Positions 46,091 to 54,777 of a stretch of DNA of 64,000 bases are shown piece by piece. Position 1 is the stretch's first letter; each line of letters begins with the position of its first letter. The notes beneath the pieces were generated by a model. It saw nothing but the letters and a program-made list of their open reading frames with translations, ran no database searches and was not told the origin of the DNA. Origin of the DNA: JACTMI01 sp964618415. Lineage in GTDB: Bacteria > Acidobacteriota > Thermoanaerobaculia > Multivoradales > JAGPDF01. Where the stretch lies: the NCBI GenBank assembly GCA_964618415.1, contig CAZUAT010000001.1:1-64000 (forward strand), in the 5' to 3' direction. The position numbers and the translations under genes were made by a program.

Positions 46091-47479
46091 GTGCCGCCCG
46101 CCCATATCCTGATCGTCGATGACGAGCCCAGCCTGGTCGACTTCCTGAGCGTTCTGTGCACCGCAGAAGGGTTCGAAGTCTCGAGCGCGAGCTCCGTTCA
46201 GGAGGCACGCGAGCGGCTGACCGCGCGCACTCCGGACCTGGTGCTGTGCGACATGATGATGCCGGACGGCAACGGGCTGGACCTGCTGCGCGAGATCCGC
46301 AGCCAGCAGCTCGGCCCGGCGGTCATCCTGATGACCGCCTACACGTCCACCCGCAGCGCCATCGATGCCATGAAGGCGGGTGCCTACGACTACGTCCCGA
46401 AGCCGTTCGACGTCGACGAGCTGAAGGTCGTCATCCATCGTGCGCTGGAGAAGACGCGGCTCGCCGAGGAGAACATCTACCTTCGTCGTGAGCTCGCCGA
46501 GCGGTACGCGTTCAAGAACATCATCGGTCGCAGCCCCCGCATGCAGGCCATCTTTGGTCTCATCGAGCGGGTGGCACGCACTTCGTCGACCGTCCTCGTC
46601 CAGGGTGAGAGCGGCACCGGCAAGGAGCTGATCGCCCGCGCGATCCACTTCTCCGGACCGCGTGCCACCGAGCGATTCCTTTCCATCAACTGCGGGGCGA
46701 TGCCGGAAGCGTTGCTCGAGAGCGAACTGTTCGGCCACGAGCGGGGTGCCTTCACGGGTGCCGTGCGCGAGAAGCGCGGCCTGTTCCAGGAAGCCAACCG
46801 GGGGACCTTGTTTCTCGACGAGATCGGCGAGATGAGTCTGTCGATGCAGGTGCGGGTGCTGCGCGCGCTGCAGGACAAGACGGTCCGGCGCGTGGGCGGC
46901 AACACCGAGGAATCGGTGGACGTGCGCATCATCGCGGCCACCAATCAGGATCTGCGCGAGAAGATCGAGAAGAACGAGTTCCGCGAGGATCTGTTCTACC
47001 GGATCAACGTCATCCCGATCGCGCTACCGGCTTTGCGCGATCGTCGCGAGGACATTCCGCTGCTGGTCGGACACTTCCTGCGCAAGAACTGCGACGAGCT
47101 CGGCGTTCCACCCAAGAAGGTCTCGGCCGAAGCGATGCGCCTGCTGGAAGGTTACGGGTGGCCGGGCAACGTGCGAGAGCTCGAGAACCTGATCGAGCGC
47201 GCGGTGGCCCTGTCGACCTCCGACGCCATCACGGCCGCCGACCTGCCGGACGAGCTGGTCACCGGACGAGCGGCCACCGATCACGGCATCGTGCTCGCCG
47301 AGCAGGGCATCGACCTCGAGGCAACTCTCGAGCGCATCCGCGTCGATCTGATGCAGCAGGCGCTGGCGCGCACGGGCGGCGTCCAGACCCAGGCAGCGGA
47401 ACTGCTCGGGATCACCTTCAGATCGTTCCGCTACTACGCCAAGAAGGCGGGGCTGACCGGCTCCCCGGAAGCCGAGTGA
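46091..47479 (+). CDS. pilR: Sigma54-dependent response regulator PilR
   Basis: 462-aa NtrC-family activator. Receiver domain with phosphorylatable Asp in LVLCDMMMPDGNG, AAA+ domain with Walker A GESGTGKE (near residue 172), the sigma54-contacting loop ERGAFTGA, Walker B GTLFLDEIGEM, and Arg finger region. A C-terminal Fis-type helix-turn-helix follows (QTQAAELLGITFRSFRYYAKK). Expected to activate a sigma54 pilin promoter located elsewhere. GTG start at 46091 after AGGAG; stop overlaps rsgA (GTGA). Confidence 0.95.
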   Translation: MPPAHILIVDDEPSLVDFLSVLCTAEGFEVSSASSVQEARERLTARTPDLVLCDMMMPDGNGLDLLREIRSQQLGPAVILMTAYTSTRSAIDAMKAGAYDYVPKPFDVDELKVVIHRALEKTRLAEENIYLRRELAERYAFKNIIGRSPRMQAIFGLIERVARTSSTVLVQGESGTGKELIARAIHFSGPRATERFLSINCGAMPEALLESELFGHERGAFTGAVREKRGLFQEANRGTLFLDEIGEMSLSMQVRVLRALQDKTVRRVGGNTEESVDVRIIAATNQDLREKIEKNEFREDLFYRINVIPIALPALRDRREDIPLLVGHFLRKNCDELGVPPKKVSAEAMRLLEGYGWPGNVRELENLIERAVALSTSDAITAADLPDELVTGRAATDHGIVLAEQGIDLEATLERIRVDLMQQALARTGGVQTQAAELLGITFRSFRYYAKKAGLTGSPEAE

Positions 47480-48627
47480 GCCGGCAGCGCAGACAGGAAC
47501 GCACTGGACGGACCGGTCGTCTGCAGCCGGCCGACGCCCAGGATAGTCCGCCGGCCAACGGGGCCGCCCGCGAAACCGATTTCGACGACGAGTTCGAAAA
47601 CCTGCCCACCCGCCAGCGTCACGGAGGCCGGCGAAGCGAAGCGGTGGAGCGACGGCTGGGGCGCCTGCAGGCGGACAGTCCAGTCGCGCCGACGCCGGCC
47701 GAGGCGCAGCTCGGCCCGCCCGGAATCGCGGCGACCATCCTGGCGCTCGACCGCGGCCTGTGTGAGGTCGAACTGGAGGACGGCCGACGACAGGCCGCAC
47801 ACCTGCCCAAAGCGCTGACGCTCGCTCAGCGGTCCGGCATCGCAGTCGGCGATCGGGTCCTGCTCACCGAGCGGCCCGGGCGTGCGCTTGCCGTCGCACG
47901 CCTGCTGCCCCGCAGCTCCAGGCTGTCCCGACCCGACCCGTTCCACACCCACCGCGAGCGTGTGCTGGCGGCAAACCTCGACCTTGCCGTAGTCGTCGCC
48001 TCGGTGCGCAACCCCGCGCTCTCGACCGGGCTGCTCGATCGCTTCCTGGTCGCCCTGGCCCATGGCGGTGTGCCGGCCTTGCTGGCGATCAACAAGGTCG
48101 ACCTGGTGGAGGGGCCGCGCGACCACGACCCCGAACTGGCCCGCCTGCGGCCCTATGCAGAGCTGGACGTGCCCGTGCTGCTCCTTTCCGCGACGACCGG
48201 CGAAGGGATCGAGGCGCTGCGCGAGCGGTTGACCGGCAAACTCACCGCATTCGTGGGACACAGCGGCGTCGGCAAGAGTTCGGTTCTCAACGCTCTCGAT
48301 CCACGGGCCGCGGCAGCTGTGGGCGAGGTCTCGACAACCTGGCAGAAGGGACGGCACACGACGACCCGGGCACGCATCTACACCCTCGGGTCCGATATCC
48401 GAGTCATCGATACGCCTGGAATCCGCGAGTTCGGTCTCTGGCGCCTGTCGGCCGGCGAGCTGGCCGGCTACTTCGACGAGTTTGCGGCGCTGGCAGGCGC
48501 GTGTCGCTTTACTGACTGCACCCATGTCCACGAGCCGGGCTGCGCCGTGCTCGCAGCTGCCCAGCGTGGAGAGCTGCCGCGCTACGCGACTTACCGCCGC
48601 ATGCTCGAGTCACTCGACGACCACTGA
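47476..48627 (+). CDS. rsgA: Ribosome small-subunit biogenesis GTPase RsgA
   Basis: Circularly permuted GTPase of 30S maturation, 383 aa. A charged, probably disordered N-terminal extension of about 70 residues precedes the OB-fold (LALDRGLCEVELEDGRRQ). GTPase motifs occur in permuted order: NKVD (G4), then SATTGEG (G5), GHSGVGKSS (G1, near residue 260) and DTPGIREFG (G3). A zinc site CRFTDCTHVHEPGC closes the domain. GTG at 47476 overlaps the pilR stop. Its 3' end overlaps the convergent propeller gene by 18 bp. Confidence 0.94.
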   Translation: MSRQRRQERTGRTGRLQPADAQDSPPANGAARETDFDDEFENLPTRQRHGGRRSEAVERRLGRLQADSPVAPTPAEAQLGPPGIAATILALDRGLCEVELEDGRRQAAHLPKALTLAQRSGIAVGDRVLLTERPGRALAVARLLPRSSRLSRPDPFHTHRERVLAANLDLAVVVASVRNPALSTGLLDRFLVALAHGGVPALLAINKVDLVEGPRDHDPELARLRPYAELDVPVLLLSATTGEGIEALRERLTGKLTAFVGHSGVGKSSVLNALDPRAAAAVGEVSTTWQKGRHTTTRARIYTLGSDIRVIDTPGIREFGLWRLSAGELAGYFDEFAALAGACRFTDCTHVHEPGCAVLAAAQRGELPRYATYRRMLESLDDH

Positions 48628-50538
48628 AGGTGCAGCCGTGCCCCCGGCCGCTGAGCCAGCAGCGACCCGATCGGCAACCGACACCGGCCCGGGAAGATCG
48701 ACACTCCAGAGCCCGTGGCCGGACGTACCGACCCACAGCCGGCGCTCTTCGAGCAGAGCGGCGCGCACCGACGCTGTGGGGAAGGAAGGCATCATCTCCT
48801 GCGACCGGCTGCCGTCGACGGACAGCAGCGCCAATGTCCGCGCGCCCGCGACCAGCAGCGGGTAGTGCGCGTTGCCGGTCGGCAGCGCGCGCCCCGGCTC
48901 GTCGGGCAGTCGCTCCCAGGCAGCGGTCACATCACGACGCAACCAGACTCCCTCCGCGGAGGCCACCACCAGCAGCTCGTTGCCGGCCGGCACCGGGCGC
49001 GCATCGGCTGCCGGCAGACTGATCGGCTCCGGCGCGACGCCGGCGCGCAGACGCCAGAGGCGCCCCTCCGCGCGCGCCCACAGGTCGTCCCAGACGAAAG
49101 CGAGGCTGTCCGGGCTGCCTCCCAGGCCCAGATCGACCGGAACGAACCGGCGCCGCGCGTCGCGCTCCCAGACGCGATCGCGGCCTCGCGCCAGCAGCCG
49201 GTCACCGGCGATGAGCAGCTGCTCGATGCGCGCGGTCTCGAGCTCGTCGATGCGGCGCCAGCCGTTCCCTGAGCGCTCGAACAGGCCGCCCTCGGTTGCC
49301 GCGTAGACGGTGTCGCCGACCGTCGCCAGGTCGAGGACGGTGGGCAGGTCGGACGCGCGCTCGGCGAAACTCACGCCCCCGTCCGGCGATCGATAGATAC
49401 CCGACAGCGGACCGGCATGCGCCACGGCTGCGAACACCGTGTCGGCGGCGGCGGCCAGCGCGGGCACCCGCACGTTCGCGGTACCTGTCAGACGAGGCGA
49501 CAGCGTCTCCCCGCCATCCTCGGAGACCCAGATCCCCGCCCCCTCCGTGCCGATCAGCACCCGCCTGGGACGTGCCGGGTGGGCCGCCATCGCGAGAATC
49601 GGCAGGGCGCCGTCGGAGGTGCGGCGGAACGTCTCGCCGCCGTCGGTCGACAGGTGCAGTCCGGCCACCGTTCCCGCCAGCACGCGGTCGGCAGAAAGCA
49701 CCAGCAGCGAGGGCGTGCGGCGCTCGGCGAAGCCGTGCCGGACGCGCGTCCAGCGGTCGCCGTAGTCCTCGCCGCGGTAGATCCAGCCGCAGGTCGAAGC
49801 CCAGAGCCGCCCCGGCTCCCCGGGCACGGCCTGGATGGCGAACACCTCCGAGTCGAGCAGCATGCCGTTGGGAATTTCGCGCCAGGTCGCGCCGCCATCG
49901 AGACTGCGGAAGGCACGCCGCCAGGTCCCGGCCAGGATCCGCTCCGGCTGCTGAGGATCGACCCACAGACTGGAGACCTGGATCAGACGCGGTTCGGACT
50001 CAGAGGTGCGGCTCCAATGTGCGCCGTCGTCGTCCGTGCGCCAGACTCCGCTGCGGGTGGCGGCGAACAGGCGTCCGGCCGCACCGGGGACGAAGGCGAG
50101 TGCGTAGACCTGGTCGCCGGCCGGCAGGCCGCTGTCGTGCAGCGCCCAGCTGGCCCCCAAGTCGTCAGACCAGGCGACGCGGCCGCCGCCCCAGACGCCC
50201 CACAGACCGGCCCACAGCCGACCGGGCCGATTCGGATCGAACGCCAGAGTGCCGACGACCCAGCCCGGGAACGGCGCCGATCGGCCGAACGCCTCGCGCC
50301 ACGACTCCCCTCCGTCCTCGCTGACGTAAACGTGGCCACCGGAAGTCCCGGCGAAGGCCCGATCCGGATTCGTCGGGTCGAACACCAGGCTGCGCACGTC
50401 GGCGCCGAAGATCGGAGCCGGCGCAAACTCCAGATTCGCCTGCGCCGCCGCGAGCTGGCTGCCGGCCAGCACCAGCCCGGCGAGCAAGAGAGCCGGTCGG
50501 CCGATCCTCCATCCTCGGCAGTGTCGCGCCAAGATCAT
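48610..50538 (-). CDS. Secreted Asp-box (BNR) beta-propeller protein
   Basis: 642-aa exported protein. Signal peptide about residues 1-33 (LLLAGLVLAGSQLAAAQ). About seven Asp-box repeats of the form SxDGGxTW (SEDGGESW, TDDDGAHW, SLDGGATW, STDGGETF, SEDGGETL, SPDGGVSF), each in a blade with an LAFDPxxPGRLWAG-type strand. This resembles VPS10/sortilin and photosystem-assembly-like propellers, which act in binding rather than catalysis; no sialidase active-site Arg triad is evident. ATG with TAGAAT 6 nt upstream and no Shine-Dalgarno site. Confidence 0.85.
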   Translation of the reverse strand: MILARHCRGWRIGRPALLLAGLVLAGSQLAAAQANLEFAPAPIFGADVRSLVFDPTNPDRAFAGTSGGHVYVSEDGGESWREAFGRSAPFPGWVVGTLAFDPNRPGRLWAGLWGVWGGGRVAWSDDLGASWALHDSGLPAGDQVYALAFVPGAAGRLFAATRSGVWRTDDDGAHWSRTSESEPRLIQVSSLWVDPQQPERILAGTWRRAFRSLDGGATWREIPNGMLLDSEVFAIQAVPGEPGRLWASTCGWIYRGEDYGDRWTRVRHGFAERRTPSLLVLSADRVLAGTVAGLHLSTDGGETFRRTSDGALPILAMAAHPARPRRVLIGTEGAGIWVSEDGGETLSPRLTGTANVRVPALAAAADTVFAAVAHAGPLSGIYRSPDGGVSFAERASDLPTVLDLATVGDTVYAATEGGLFERSGNGWRRIDELETARIEQLLIAGDRLLARGRDRVWERDARRRFVPVDLGLGGSPDSLAFVWDDLWARAEGRLWRLRAGVAPEPISLPAADARPVPAGNELLVVASAEGVWLRRDVTAAWERLPDEPGRALPTGNAHYPLLVAGARTLALLSVDGSRSQEMMPSFPTASVRAALLEERRLWVGTSGHGLWSVDLPGPVSVADRVAAGSAAGGTAAPSVVVE

Positions 50539-50544
50539 GCGTCG

Positions 50545-50550
50545 ATTCTA
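50545..50550 (-). promoter_or_regulatory. Candidate -10 box TAGAAT, 6 nt before ATG of Asp-box gene
   Basis: Minus-strand TAGAAT, then CGACGC, then ATG. It lies across the stop codon of the upstream membrane protein gene, so the propeller gene may have its own leaderless transcript. Confidence 0.45.
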
Positions 50551-51846
50551 CGTCGGGAGAGTCGGTGCGGGAGTGCGACGCGGCGTGGCCGGCACTGTCG
50601 CGACGGCCAGCAGCACGATCGTCGCCGGCAGCAGCTGATAGGCCAGGCGCGCGAAGGTCGACACGACCAGGAACGCCTGGTCGCTCGGTGCGAGCAGATA
50701 AACGGCGACATAGGACAGGCCAAGCGCGGCAACCGCTGCTGCGGCGGCGCGCAGGCGCGGACGCGCAGCGCACCAGGGCAATGCGAGCAGCAGTACCGCG
50801 AGCAGACCTCCGTCGAGGTGGGTCGTCGCCTCGCCGATCGCGCGCGCCACCGCGGTCCAGCGCTCCAGGTCGGGCGGCTCGGCGCGCGTGGGCAGATAGA
50901 AGCGTCCCTCGCGAACGGACCATAAGGCGAGCACCGCGCCAGCGGGCAGGACGGTCCACGGCAGCCGGCGGACCAGCGCCCTCGTCCCGGCCAGCGGCAC
51001 GGTGCGCACTGCGTCGACTGCGATCAGAACGGCCGCCCAGACGAAACCCTCGACCTTGGCGCCCGCCGCCAACGCGGCCGCCAGCCCCACGGCGACGGCG
51101 GATGCGCGCCAATCGGGATCGATCAGCGCCGCCGTCCCGGACACCACCGCGAGCGCCATGAAGTCGTCCGCGCCGCCGGCGCCGCCGTGGATGAAACCGA
51201 AGCCACCCACAACGATCCCCGCCAGCGCCGTCGTGACCTCCAGCGCCAGGGGAGCGACCCCGGCGCGCCGAGCGACATGACGCACGGTGAGCACGATGAC
51301 CACCGCCAAACCCGGAGCGACGAGCAGCGCTGCCCGGTCGTTCCAGCCGCCACCGAGCATCCCCGGCAACGCCATCACCTCCGGCACGAGCTGCGGATAG
51401 CCGGGGTTGAGGCGCCACGAGGAGACGCGCGACAGCGCCTCGAAATCCACTCCGCCGGCAAGCAGCCACCACTGCGCCTTGATCCCCCAGTGAAACACGA
51501 AGTCGGGCAGATGCGCCAGGCGCACGGACGCCAGCGCTCCGTACAGAGCCAAGGGCAACGCGGCCACGACGAGGCCCCAACCCGGCCGCGACAGGCGCGG
51601 AAGTTCGCAGCGTGGCACGCCCATCCGCCAGACCAGCGCGGCGAGCAGGGCGAGGCCGACTGCGAGGCCTCCCGTCCAGGCAGTGAACGGGTCGGCAACC
51701 GTCAGGCCGAGGTGCAGCGCGACCAGGCCCGCCAGAGTCGCGCCGCCGACCCTGCCGAGCAGTGGACCGGCTGGCACGTGGAGCGGGGCGCCACCGGCCA
51801 CCAGCACGAGCAGCGCTGCCAGCGCTGCCAGCAGCACGCCGCTCAC
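50548..51846 (-). CDS. Polytopic membrane protein, possible GT-C-type glycosyltransferase
   Basis: 432-aa protein with about eleven hydrophobic helices. The luminal/periplasmic loop containing FVFHWGIKAQWWL and WRLNPGYPQLVPEV, and the overall layout, resemble lipid-linked GT-C glycosyltransferases of bacteria. I cannot place a firm catalytic Asp/Glu motif, so function is tentative. GTG at 51846 overlaps the stop of the upstream small gene (GTGA), implying they act together. Confidence 0.65.
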   Translation of the reverse strand: MSGVLLAALAALLVLVAGGAPLHVPAGPLLGRVGGATLAGLVALHLGLTVADPFTAWTGGLAVGLALLAALVWRMGVPRCELPRLSRPGWGLVVAALPLALYGALASVRLAHLPDFVFHWGIKAQWWLLAGGVDFEALSRVSSWRLNPGYPQLVPEVMALPGMLGGGWNDRAALLVAPGLAVVIVLTVRHVARRAGVAPLALEVTTALAGIVVGGFGFIHGGAGGADDFMALAVVSGTAALIDPDWRASAVAVGLAAALAAGAKVEGFVWAAVLIAVDAVRTVPLAGTRALVRRLPWTVLPAGAVLALWSVREGRFYLPTRAEPPDLERWTAVARAIGEATTHLDGGLLAVLLLALPWCAARPRLRAAAAAVAALGLSYVAVYLLAPSDQAFLVVSTFARLAYQLLPATIVLLAVATVPATPRRTPAPTLPT

Positions 51847-52301
51847 GGCGTCCGTCCCCGTCGCTCGAGTCGAAACGGACCGCGCTCGCGCACGACGATC
51901 CAGTCCGGGTCCCCGGGCTCGCGGCCCCACACCAGGCGGAGCGCAAACTGCCGCGGATCCACCGCGTCGTCGATCTGGACGAACTGCGTTTCCGGGGCCA
52001 GGTACTGGGCCCAGTGCCAGACCTCGTCCGACTTGGCTCCCGCGGGTCCGGCGGCCACGAGTACCGGGGCTCCACCCGTGTGCTGCTCGAGCGAGGTCGC
52101 GAGCAACGAGCGCAGCTGCGCCGTTTCCGGCGTCCAGAAGCGCCAGAAGGTCGGCCGGTCCGCGGCGTGGGCGGCATCGTACGCACGCGCGAGAACGGTC
52201 GACACTCCCCACCCCAGCCAGGCAAGGGCAGCCACGAGCAGCCCCGCCGCGGCCCATCGGCCGGCGGGCGAGGTACCGCCAGCATCCGGAGTCGCTGTCA
52301 C
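51843..52301 (-). CDS. Single-pass membrane protein of unknown function
   Basis: 152 aa from GTG at 52301 (GGAG upstream). One membrane helix near residues 14-37 (WAAAGLLVAALAWLGWGVSTVL), then an extracytoplasmic domain (WRFWTPETAQLRSLLATSL to DWIVVRERGPF). The domain includes VLVAAGPAGAKSDEVWHWAQY and LAPETQFVQIDDAVDP, resembling an accessory domain found beside membrane glycosyltransferases. Translationally coupled to the downstream polytopic protein. No recognised family. Confidence 0.65.
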   Translation of the reverse strand: MTATPDAGGTSPAGRWAAAGLLVAALAWLGWGVSTVLARAYDAAHAADRPTFWRFWTPETAQLRSLLATSLEQHTGGAPVLVAAGPAGAKSDEVWHWAQYLAPETQFVQIDDAVDPRQFALRLVWGREPGDPDWIVVRERGPFRLERRGRTP

Positions 52302-52341
52302 GGCAGGCTCCGGGACGAAGGTGCCCGGCGCCGCCGGCGGC

Positions 52342-52680
52342 TCATTCCTTGGCGGTGGTCGAAGGGGTCGCCGACGGTGTGGAGGCACTGCTCTCGGCGG
52401 GCTTGGACGACGCTCCACCCTCCGAGCCGGATCCAGAGGTCGACCCGGACGCGGCTGCCGACTCGCCCTTGTCGGTTGCCGAGCCGCCCGCCGCACCGCC
52501 GCGCTTGCGGGCATAGTCCGTCACGTACCAGCCCTCGCCCTTGAACTGGAACGCCGGCGCGCTCACCAGTCTCCTGAGCTCGCCGCCACAGGCTGGACAG
52601 GGGGGAACGGCATCGTCCACCCGCTGGAGGATTTCCGTCGTCTGCTGACAGTTCTGACACCGGTATTCGTAGATGGGCAT
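52342..52680 (-). CDS. FmdB-type zinc-ribbon protein
   Basis: 112-aa protein with an N-terminal zinc ribbon MPIYEYRCQNCQ and Cys8, Cys11, Cys28, Cys31, the FmdB/CxxC_CxxC_SSSS family signature. It is followed by FQFKGEGWYVTDYARKRG and a low-complexity Ser/Gly/Ala tail. The family is often called a putative regulatory protein; its function is unproven. It lies 40 bp upstream of the single-pass membrane protein gene on the same strand. Confidence 0.9.
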   Translation of the reverse strand: MPIYEYRCQNCQQTTEILQRVDDAVPPCPACGGELRRLVSAPAFQFKGEGWYVTDYARKRGGAAGGSATDKGESAAASGSTSGSGSEGGASSKPAESSASTPSATPSTTAKE

Positions 52681-52695
52681 GAGTCCTGAGTTTCC

Positions 52696-53484
52696 TCACG
52701 GGTCCTGACGCAGCTTGATCTTGATGCCGACGCTGGCGAGCCGCTCCGGAGCATCGGGGGCGCCGGCGCGTCGGATCAGACCGAGGACGTGGAAGGCGTA
52801 GAGCAGGCGGGCCGCCTCGGCCGCAGCCATCGGCCCGCCGGTGCACAGCTCGTAGAGCGTGCGACGGCCGTTGACGCCGGACAACAGCCGATAGCCTGGC
52901 TCGTCGAGCGCGATCTCGATCAGGTCCTCGAATCGATAGGCGGGAGCGAACACGGTGTCCTTGCCCCCCATCCGACCGACGATCGATTTCGCGTTCGCGG
53001 CCCGCTTGACCCCCTCGACGATCACCTGGCGCAGCGGGATCTGAATGCGGATGATGCCGGTCAGGTCGGGCACGCCGGGGGTAAATCGCACCTCGCCCTG
53101 CTCCCAGGAGAACAGATTCCAGAGCACCGCCTCGATCTGCTCCCGGATCGCCTGGTTCACCTGCGCCGGAGTCAGCATGCCGCGCTCGATCAACACCTCG
53201 CCCAGCCGACGATGCTCCTGAGAGCGCTGGCTCATCGCCGCCTGGAACTGCTCCTCCGTGATCCGATCGGTCCGACGCAGGAAGCTGCCCAGGCTCTCGC
53301 CCAGGTCGCTCGAGGCCGCATGCACGACGTAGCCGTTGTCGAGGTAGATCCGCTTCGAGAGGTCGCCCCAGACCGCCTCGATCAGCCCGGCCACACGGGT
53401 CCGGTCGATGATCGACAACATCTCGGGCAACGCGGTGTCCCGGAGGTCGCCGCGGTACTGGGGCACGCGCTCGGCGCGGGTCAT
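52696..53484 (-). CDS. DUF4388 (PATAN-like) protein
   Basis: 262-aa cytoplasmic protein. N-terminal DUF4388 domain with YRGDLRDTALPEMLSIIDRT and KRIYLDNGYVVHAASSD, then LGEVLIERGMLTPAQVNQAI, the repeated motif of gliding/secretion regulators, and IEAVLWNLFSWEQGEVRF. DUF4388/PATAN proteins act in signal transduction in myxobacteria and cyanobacteria, often with response regulators. No kinase partner is adjacent. ATG has TAACAT 11 nt upstream. Confidence 0.82.
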   Translation of the reverse strand: MTRAERVPQYRGDLRDTALPEMLSIIDRTRVAGLIEAVWGDLSKRIYLDNGYVVHAASSDLGESLGSFLRRTDRITEEQFQAAMSQRSQEHRRLGEVLIERGMLTPAQVNQAIREQIEAVLWNLFSWEQGEVRFTPGVPDLTGIIRIQIPLRQVIVEGVKRAANAKSIVGRMGGKDTVFAPAYRFEDLIEIALDEPGYRLLSGVNGRRTLYELCTGGPMAAAEAARLLYAFHVLGLIRRAGAPDAPERLASVGIKIKLRQDP

Positions 53485-53556
53485 GGGAGGCCGGAATGTT
53501 ACCGCACGCCCAGCGCCGCTGCCGGAATCCCGCCCGTCTGTGATGGACTCCCTTCG

Positions 53557-54762
53557 ATGATCCGCCCGGAGGAAGCCTGGGAGCGCCTGGCGATCGCGCT
53601 GGCCGAACGTGCGCCATCGGCAGACACCGAGACGGTGGAGCGCCAGGCCGCCTGCGGCCGGGTGCTCGCGACCGGGCTGCTCGCCGCCGTCGACCTGCCG
53701 CCCCGCGATGTCTCGGCGCTGGACGGCTACGCCCTCGCCGGCGGGGTGGCAGCCGGCTCCGAGCTGCCGGTCGTCGCTCGCATCGCGGCCGGGGCGGCTC
53801 CCGGCGCCCGAGTGCCGCCGGGAGCGGCGGCCGAGATCTGGACCGGGGCTCCGGTCCCCGACGGCTGCGACCGAGTGATCGGGGTCGAACAGACGCGGCC
53901 CGGCTCCGACGGGCGGGTGCGGATCCTCGAGTCCCCTCCGCTCGGCCACGCCGTCCGCCGCGCCGGCGAGATCGCCCGTGCCGGCGCTGAGCTGCTCACT
54001 GCCGGCAGCCGCCTCGGCCCGGCCGCCCTGGGACTGGCGGCCAGCCAGGGGACCGAACGCTTCGCCGTTCGGCCGCTGCCGCGGGTGGCGGTACTCGCCA
54101 CGGGAGACGAGATCGTCTCGCCGGACCGCGAACCGCCGCCGGGCGGCCTGCGCGATTCCCACACCGACTTCCTGCTCGCCGCCGCGGCCCGAGTCGGTGC
54201 TCGGGTTCGCTCGCTCGGCATCGCCCGCGACGACCCGCGTCACCTGAGCGAACTGCTGACGCCGGCACTTGCCGATGCCGACCTCGTGCTGACCTGCGGC
54301 GGAGTGTCGATGGGCGGAGCCGACCACGTCCCGGCCGTCCTGCGTGAGCTCGGCTGCGAGCTCCTCTTCCACGGCGTCGCCATGCAGCCCGGCAAGCCGC
54401 TGCTGGCCGCCCGGAGAGGATCCACTCTCGTCTTCGGCCTGCCGGGCAACCCCGGGTCGGTCATGACTGCGTTCCGACTGCTGGTCGAGCCGACGCTGGC
54501 GCGGCTGGGCGGCCGCGAGAGCGGGTTCTGGAGCGACGCATTCGCGCTACCGCTCGCCGCCCCACTGCCCGCCGGACGCGTGCGCGACCGGTTCGTCCCT
54601 GCACGGCGGATCCTCGTCGACGGCCGTCCGGCGGCACGCCCCGAGCCGATCGCCGGCTCGCACGATCTCGTGTCATTTGCGCGCGCCGACCTGCTGCTGC
54701 GTGTGCGGGCCGGCGAAGCAGCGCGGGCGTCGGGCGAGGCCATCGAGGCAATCGCCTTCTGA
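53557..54762 (+). CDS. moeA: Molybdopterin molybdenumtransferase MoeA
   Basis: Inserts molybdate into adenylylated molybdopterin; 401 aa, family length. Motifs: VDLPPRDVSALDGYAL, the central GDEIVSP segment, LTCGGVSMGGADHVPAVL, VAMQPGKPLLAARRG and VFGLPGNPGSVM. Other molybdenum cofactor genes are absent nearby. No Shine-Dalgarno site before the ATG; TGGACT lies 7 nt upstream. Convergent with the M28 peptidase gene with a 15-bp gap. Confidence 0.94.
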   Translation: MIRPEEAWERLAIALAERAPSADTETVERQAACGRVLATGLLAAVDLPPRDVSALDGYALAGGVAAGSELPVVARIAAGAAPGARVPPGAAAEIWTGAPVPDGCDRVIGVEQTRPGSDGRVRILESPPLGHAVRRAGEIARAGAELLTAGSRLGPAALGLAASQGTERFAVRPLPRVAVLATGDEIVSPDREPPPGGLRDSHTDFLLAAAARVGARVRSLGIARDDPRHLSELLTPALADADLVLTCGGVSMGGADHVPAVLRELGCELLFHGVAMQPGKPLLAARRGSTLVFGLPGNPGSVMTAFRLLVEPTLARLGGRESGFWSDAFALPLAAPLPAGRVRDRFVPARRILVDGRPAARPEPIAGSHDLVSFARADLLLRVRAGEAARASGEAIEAIAF

Positions 54763-54777
54763 GCCGCGACCGCCCGG

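Noticed and set aside
48610..50538. Sialidase
   Set aside because: Asp boxes are present but the catalytic Arg triad, FRIP motif and Tyr/Glu pair are not visible.
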